Of a DNA stretch of 11,598 nucleotides, positions 9,494-11,598 are shown piece after piece. Location of the stretch: the NCBI GenBank assembly GCA_046727435.1, contig JBKPCR010000510.1:1-11598 (forward strand), in the 5' to 3' direction. The DNA comes from CAVPRW01 sp046727435 [NCBI: bacterium] (GTDB lineage: Bacteria; Tectomicrobia; Entotheonellia; J063). Both the position numbers and the translations under genes were made by a program. The first letter of the stretch is position 1. Each line of letters starts with the position of its first letter. Under the pieces are notes generated by a model that made no database searches, was not told the DNA's origin, and saw nothing but the letters and a program-made list of their open reading frames with translations.

Positions 9494-10431
9494 ATGCCAA
9501 GCTATGAGGACGTCACCCAACGGGCCGGGAGTTTGCGATCGATGACCGGCTTGACGGAAGCGGAATTTATGGCACTACTGCCCCATTTCGAGCACGCATT
9601 GGTGGCTTATATGCAGGACCGCACCATAGATGGGCAGCCCCGCACGAGCCGCCGCTACAGTACGTATGACACCTGTCCTCTACCAACGACAGCCGACAAG
9701 CTGCTCTTCATCCTGACCTACTTGAAGCAGAATCCCATCCAAGAGGTGCAAGGACAGCTCTTTGGGATGTCCCAATCGAATGCGAACAAGTGGTTTCATC
9801 TGCTGCATCCGGTGTTGAATCAAGCCTTGGCGGACCAAGAGCTGCTTCCGGCCCGTACAGCCGACGACTTGGCCGCGATGTTGACGACGCCACCGACCGA
9901 AGCCTCTGCTCCTTCCTCCCTTTTTTTCACGATGCGACCGAACGACCAATCCAGCGTCCGAAAGACCCAGAGGAGCAGCAAGAGTATTACAGTGGTAAGA
10001 AGAAATGCCACACGCTCAAAAACCTCGTCGTGATCAACGAGACCTGTCACATTTGCTTCTTGAGCCATACCTGTGAAGGGAAAGCCTCTGATAAGAGCAT
10101 GGCAGAGCTGGCAGGCTATACCTTGCCAGCCGGCAGTTGCCTATATCAAGATAAGGGCTTCCAGGGATTTTTCCTGCATGGCATCACGATCTTCCAACCG
10201 AAGAGGACACCGCGTGGAGGGGAACTCACCCCGCCTGAGAAAGCGACCAATCGTCGTATTTCCTCCATCAGAATCCGTATTGAACACGCCATTGGTGGGG
10301 TGAGACGTTACAGGATGGTGAAAGACAAAATACGCCTCTTGACGGATGGCATTCGCGATACCGTTATGGAAACGTGTTGTGGGTTGCATAACTTTCGCTT
10401 GCAGTACCGACCTTGGCACTATGCTTCGTGA
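9494..10431 (+). CDS. IS5-family (ISL2-type) DDE transposase, probably made by -1 frameshifting
   Basis: Catalyses cut-and-paste movement of its IS. The first frame starts at ATG 9494 (MPSYEDVTQRAG), with GGAGGT four bases upstream, and carries the helix-turn-helix part (KLLFILTYLKQNPIQEVQGQ, FGMSQSNANKWF). On its own it stops at 10033 after out-of-frame residues. The catalytic part is in the -1 frame: HDATERPIQRPKD with the first D (9931-9933), LYQDKGFQGF with the second D (10150-10152), and RIEHAIGGVRRYRMVKDK with the E (10282-10284), ending TGA at 10429-10431. A -1 shift at T TTT TTC (9922-9928) joins them as SSLFF|HDATERP, giving about 312 residues, a normal length. An ATG at 9446 is in frame but lies in the terminal repeat. 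A simple indel in the seven-T run would give the same picture. Confidence 0.85.
9922..9928 (+). promoter_or_regulatory. Candidate -1 ribosomal frameshift heptamer in the ISL2-like transposase
   Basis: T TTT TTC, in the frame of the upstream coding part, fits the X XXY YYZ rule exactly. Shifting here fuses the DNA-binding part to the catalytic part two codons before the first catalytic aspartate. I did not find a convincing stimulatory stem or upstream Shine-Dalgarno by eye. Confidence 0.6.
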
Positions 10432-10449
10432 TAAATATTGAAAGTGTCT
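10427..10449 (-). repeat. ISL2-like right terminal inverted repeat
   Basis: On the - strand it begins AGACACTTTCAATA. The stop codon of the transposase (10429-10431) lies inside it. Confidence 0.8.
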
Positions 10450-10452
10450 ATT
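10450..10452 (+). repeat. Right ATT target-site duplication of the ISL2-like element
   Basis: Second copy of the ATT at 9426-9428; marks the outer limit of the inner IS. Confidence 0.85.
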
Positions 10453-10830
10453 GCTTGTTCGCCTTCTTCTCCATAAAACTCCACAGCTCATCAGCTTCGG
10501 CTTCCAGCTGTCGAATCTCCACAGCTGTTGGCCTGACTGGCAGCTGAACGTGTAAATAATCCGACAGGCCGCAAAGCACTCGACCATCAAGTGTAGGAGC
10601 CACGTGGGACTGACGCCCACCGCCCGACAGGTCCCGCGCAGGGAAATGCGCTCACGGAGCAGGTGCTCGATCAGCCTGCGCTGTTCGTCAGCCATGATGC
10701 GGTCTTCGGCGCTGGCCACAAACTGGCGTCCGCATGCTTTGCACTGGTGATTTTGCTTGCCGCTGTGAATATGGCCGTTTTTCTTGAACTGTGTCGATCC
10801 ACATGCTGGACACGCGTCTCGGACCACCAT
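10450..10830 (-). pseudogene. IS1-family transposase, N-terminal fragment with a frameshift
   Basis: Starts with ATG (complement of 10828-10830) and encodes the IS1-type zinc-finger region: CPACGSTQFKKNGHIHSGKQ, then a CKAC pair and GRQF, then the helix-turn-helix part SLRGTCRAVGVSPTWLLHLM. After VECFAAC the frame becomes wrong; the next frame (-1) resumes with DYLHVQLPV, PTAVEIRQLEAEADELWSF and EKKANKQ, which is the expected family sequence. The simplest explanation is loss of one C on the - strand near 10562, where a CPDYLH reading would need TGTCCGGAT instead of TGTCGGAT. I see no A6C-type slippery site there, so this looks like a mutation, not programmed frameshifting. The fragment ends at the ATT duplication bordering the inner IS. 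Read on without correction, the original frame runs into the inner IS and means nothing. Confidence 0.85.
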
Positions 10831-10896
10831 GGCGGCTGTCGGCCTCCCTGCTTATGGGGCAGTTTTTGACCAACAATAGCACGGGATCAGGGCGCG

Positions 10897-10919
10897 AGCA
10901 TTACCTGTGTAGCACTACC
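10897..10919 (-). repeat. IS1-like right terminal inverted repeat
   Basis: Read on the - strand it begins GGTAGTGCTACACAGG, one base different from the left end at 9051-9073. Confidence 0.9.
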
Positions 10920-10985
10920 AGTCCCCAAGCCAATGCGCGTTATGAGCGACTGCTGGGCACGCTGCGGCGAGAGTGCTTAGATTTT
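10920..10985 (+). pseudogene. Remnant of an integrase-core (rve) transposase
   Basis: Twenty-two codons read SPQANARYERLLGTLRREC then LDF. The pattern S/TPxANAxxERxxGTLRRECLDF is the segment around the catalytic glutamate of rve-domain transposases of the IS3/IS481 type. The stretch begins exactly at the outer end of the IS1-like repeat and ends at the left repeat of the GGGG element, so it is cut on both sides. Neither the left flank of the IS1-like element (before 9051) nor the DNA after 11329 shows the missing parts. It is a scar, not a gene. Confidence 0.65.
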
Positions 10986-11024
10986 GGGGTTTTTTGCAGG
11001 ACCCCCCGAAAAGGTATATTCCAG
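10986..11024 (+). repeat. Left 39-bp inverted repeat of the miniature element
   Basis: Begins GGGGTTTTTTGCAGGACC and ends TATATTCCAG; 37 of 39 positions match the reverse complement of 11291-11329. Confidence 0.92.
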
Positions 11025-11038
11025 GGGATAGGCGATTG

Positions 11039-11058
11039 GAGTGCTCGCAGGAGCACTC
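11039..11058. repeat. Perfect hairpin inside the miniature element
   Basis: GAGTGCTC and GAGCACTC are perfectly complementary eight-base arms around a GCAG loop. No T-run follows. A second small hairpin, TTGGG/CCCAA around CAACA, follows at 11063-11077. Confidence 0.6.
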
Positions 11059-11152
11059 TGTATTGGGCAACACCCAAATGATCGCAATGCCCTGAAAATT
11101 CTGGGGTTTCGTTCTTCATAGACACGCCTATCTCAATCGATCACTGTTAGGT

Positions 11153-11170
11153 TCAGAAAGTACCTTCTGA
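11153..11170. repeat. 18-bp near-palindrome inside the miniature element
   Basis: TCAGAAAGTACCTTCTGA equals its own reverse complement at 16 of 18 positions, centred on GTAC. It could be a protein-binding dyad such as a resolvase subsite or a hairpin; the function is unknown. Confidence 0.45.
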
Positions 11171-11290
11171 GACCGGTAGATTCTCGCGTCTCATGCAATA
11201 TCTCAATATCCGATTCTCAAATAGTCGCATACATGCTGAAACATCAGTCGCTTACGGAGTGGTGCTCAGCGCCATTTTGGAGGCGTATTG

Positions 11291-11329
11291 CTGAAATATA
11301 CCTTTTCGGAGGGTCCTGCAAAAAACCCC
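11291..11329 (-). repeat. Right 39-bp inverted repeat of the miniature element
   Basis: On the - strand begins GGGGTTTTTTGCAGGACC and ends TATATTTCAG. Confidence 0.92.
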
Positions 11330-11464
11330 ATGTTGTGACGAGGGCTGCTCGGCAAGCTCTGTCCGCGGGGCACGACGATCAGGGCACCAGCCAGACGCTG
11401 CTGCAACTGCCGGGGCATCGCTGTGTCCGCTGCGAGACCGAGTGCCAACGGGAGCGACGCCGCG

Positions 11465-11598
11465 CTAGGGGTCCGCACGGTGTCTCCGTGCCCGGTCGAG
11501 CACATACAGCGCGGCACGGAGACAGCGCTGTTCCGTATCCGGGAGGTACTGGACCGTTACCGTATACGCGTGGCCGCCCACGACAAACGTGGCGCTCG
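11465..11598 (-). CDS. Possible C-terminus of an unknown protein, running off the window
   Basis: On the - strand the frame is open from the window edge (first full codon ends at 11596) to TAG at 11465-11467, 43 sense codons. The residues include FVVGGHAYTVTVQYLPDTEQ and ALYVLDRARRHR, which look more protein-like than the other frames, and most third codon positions are G or C. I do not recognise a family. The piece is short and has no visible start, so it may be chance. The stretch between it and the miniature element (11330-11464) shows nothing I can identify. Confidence 0.25.
   Translation of the reverse strand, partial: SATFVVGGHAYTVTVQYLPDTEQRCLRAALYVLDRARRHRADP

Larger units (their letters stand above)
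9429..10449 (+). mobile_element. Complete IS5-family (ISL2-type) insertion sequence, 1021 bp
   Basis: Bounded by 23-bp imperfect inverted repeats (9429-9451 and 10427-10449, 17 of 23 identical, both starting AGACA) and flanked by ATT on each side (9426-9428 and 10450-10452). A 3-bp duplication of the form ANT is what the ISL2 group of the IS5 family makes, and the length fits that group (about 0.8-1.1 kb). Excising the element with one ATT restores the IS1 transposase reading frame, which independently confirms the boundaries. It encodes one transposase in two frames. It may still be active if the frameshift is programmed. Confidence 0.9.
9051..10919 (-). mobile_element. IS1-family insertion sequence, interrupted by another IS
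   Basis: Both ends are defined by 23-bp inverted repeats (9051-9073 and 10897-10919) that differ at one position and start GGTAGTGCTA, in keeping with IS1-family ends that begin GG. Subtracting the inserted ISL2-like element and its duplicated ATT leaves about 845 bp, normal for this family. The transposase runs on the - strand and its stop codon (9058-9060) lies within the left repeat. The 8-10 bp flanks, AAAACGGG on the left and AGTCCCCAA on the right, do not match, so no target duplication survives. The element is inactive: its gene is split and also frameshifted. Confidence 0.9.
10986..11329. mobile_element. Miniature inverted-repeat element with 39-bp GGGG ends (Tn3-derived TIME-like)
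   Basis: A 344-bp stretch enclosed by 39-bp inverted repeats that agree at 37 positions. The repeats start GGGG and are about the length of Tn3-family ends (38-40 bp), and the internal CGAAAA also recalls them. The 5-bp flanks are ATTTT (10981-10985) and ATGTT (11330-11334), four of five identical; Tn3-family elements duplicate 5 bp. The interior, about 266 bp, is AT-richer than the host and has no convincing gene. It does contain several small palindromes (11039-11058, 11063-11077, 11153-11170). The call as a Tn3-derived miniature element moved by a transposase elsewhere is an inference from the ends; another MITE class is possible. Confidence 0.7.

Noticed and set aside
9094-9507. Open frame on the + strand across the IS1/ISL2 boundary
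   Set aside because: It is antisense to the IS1 transposase and continues through the junction of two elements, so it cannot be an evolved gene.
10141-10560. Extension of the N-terminal IS1 transposase frame into the inner IS
   Set aside because: After the lesion near 10562 the residues no longer match the family, and beyond 10449 the frame is antisense to the ISL2-like transposase.
10791-11081. A 96-codon + strand frame through the IS1 end, the rve remnant and the miniature element
   Set aside because: Only the 22 codons from 10920 to 10985 resemble a protein family; the rest is terminal repeat sequence of two different elements.
10940-11125. A 61-codon - strand frame in the left part of the miniature element
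   Set aside because: It reads through the 39-bp repeat and out of the element; no start signal or family match, more likely chance.
11266-11517. An 83-codon - strand frame at the right edge of the miniature element
   Set aside because: It crosses the element boundary and reads through the terminal repeat; no recognisable motif.

Overview
This window comes from a GC-rich bacterial chromosome and has two very different halves. Positions 1 to about 9050 hold a compact, same-strand set of central carbohydrate genes. The rest is a lower-GC pile of nested mobile elements. No rRNA, tRNA or CRISPR array is visible. The taxonomic guess is tentative: a fused transaldolase/glucose-6-phosphate isomerase next to pgm, a DUF3417-type alpha-glucan phosphorylase and a GlgX-type debranching enzyme is a combination I associate with Nitrospira-like and some other deep-branching environmental bacteria. 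No marker gene here fixes the lineage.

Region 1 (1-7323) is a glycogen/alpha-glucan breakdown cluster on the + strand: the C-terminal end of a bifunctional transaldolase/PGI, phosphoglucomutase (879-2534), alpha-glucan phosphorylase (2568-5108) and debranching enzyme (5206-7323). Together they form a route: GlgX opens branches, phosphorylase releases glucose-1-phosphate, Pgm converts it to glucose-6-phosphate, and the PGI/transaldolase fusion passes it to fructose-6-phosphate and the pentose phosphate pool. Good Shine-Dalgarno sites precede pgm, glgP and glgX, and the gaps are 33-108 bp, consistent with an operon. After a 369-bp GC-rich gap with no recognisable gene comes a 12-helix-type MFS transporter (7693-8979) of unknown substrate.

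Region 2 (9051-10919) is an IS1-family element with 23-bp ends that match at 22 positions. Its transposase gene, on the - strand, is split by a complete 1021-bp IS5-family element of the ISL2 type (9429-10449), which created an ATT target duplication. Removing the inner element and one ATT rejoins the IS1 transposase frame exactly (K-Q-W-L-W-I-A-M-D). The IS1 gene also carries an older or independent one-base lesion near 10562. The inner transposase is in two frames joined at a T TTT TTC heptamer, a good candidate for programmed -1 frameshifting.

Region 3 (10920-11598) has a 66-bp remnant of an integrase-core (rve) transposase, then a 344-bp non-coding element bounded by 39-bp inverted repeats starting GGGG (10986-11329). 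The latter looks like a Tn3-derived miniature element (TIME/MITE). The last 270 bp return to GC-rich DNA with a possible partial gene on the - strand. The most unusual material is this layered mobile-element scar rather than a new metabolic or defence system; I see no evidence for the latter.
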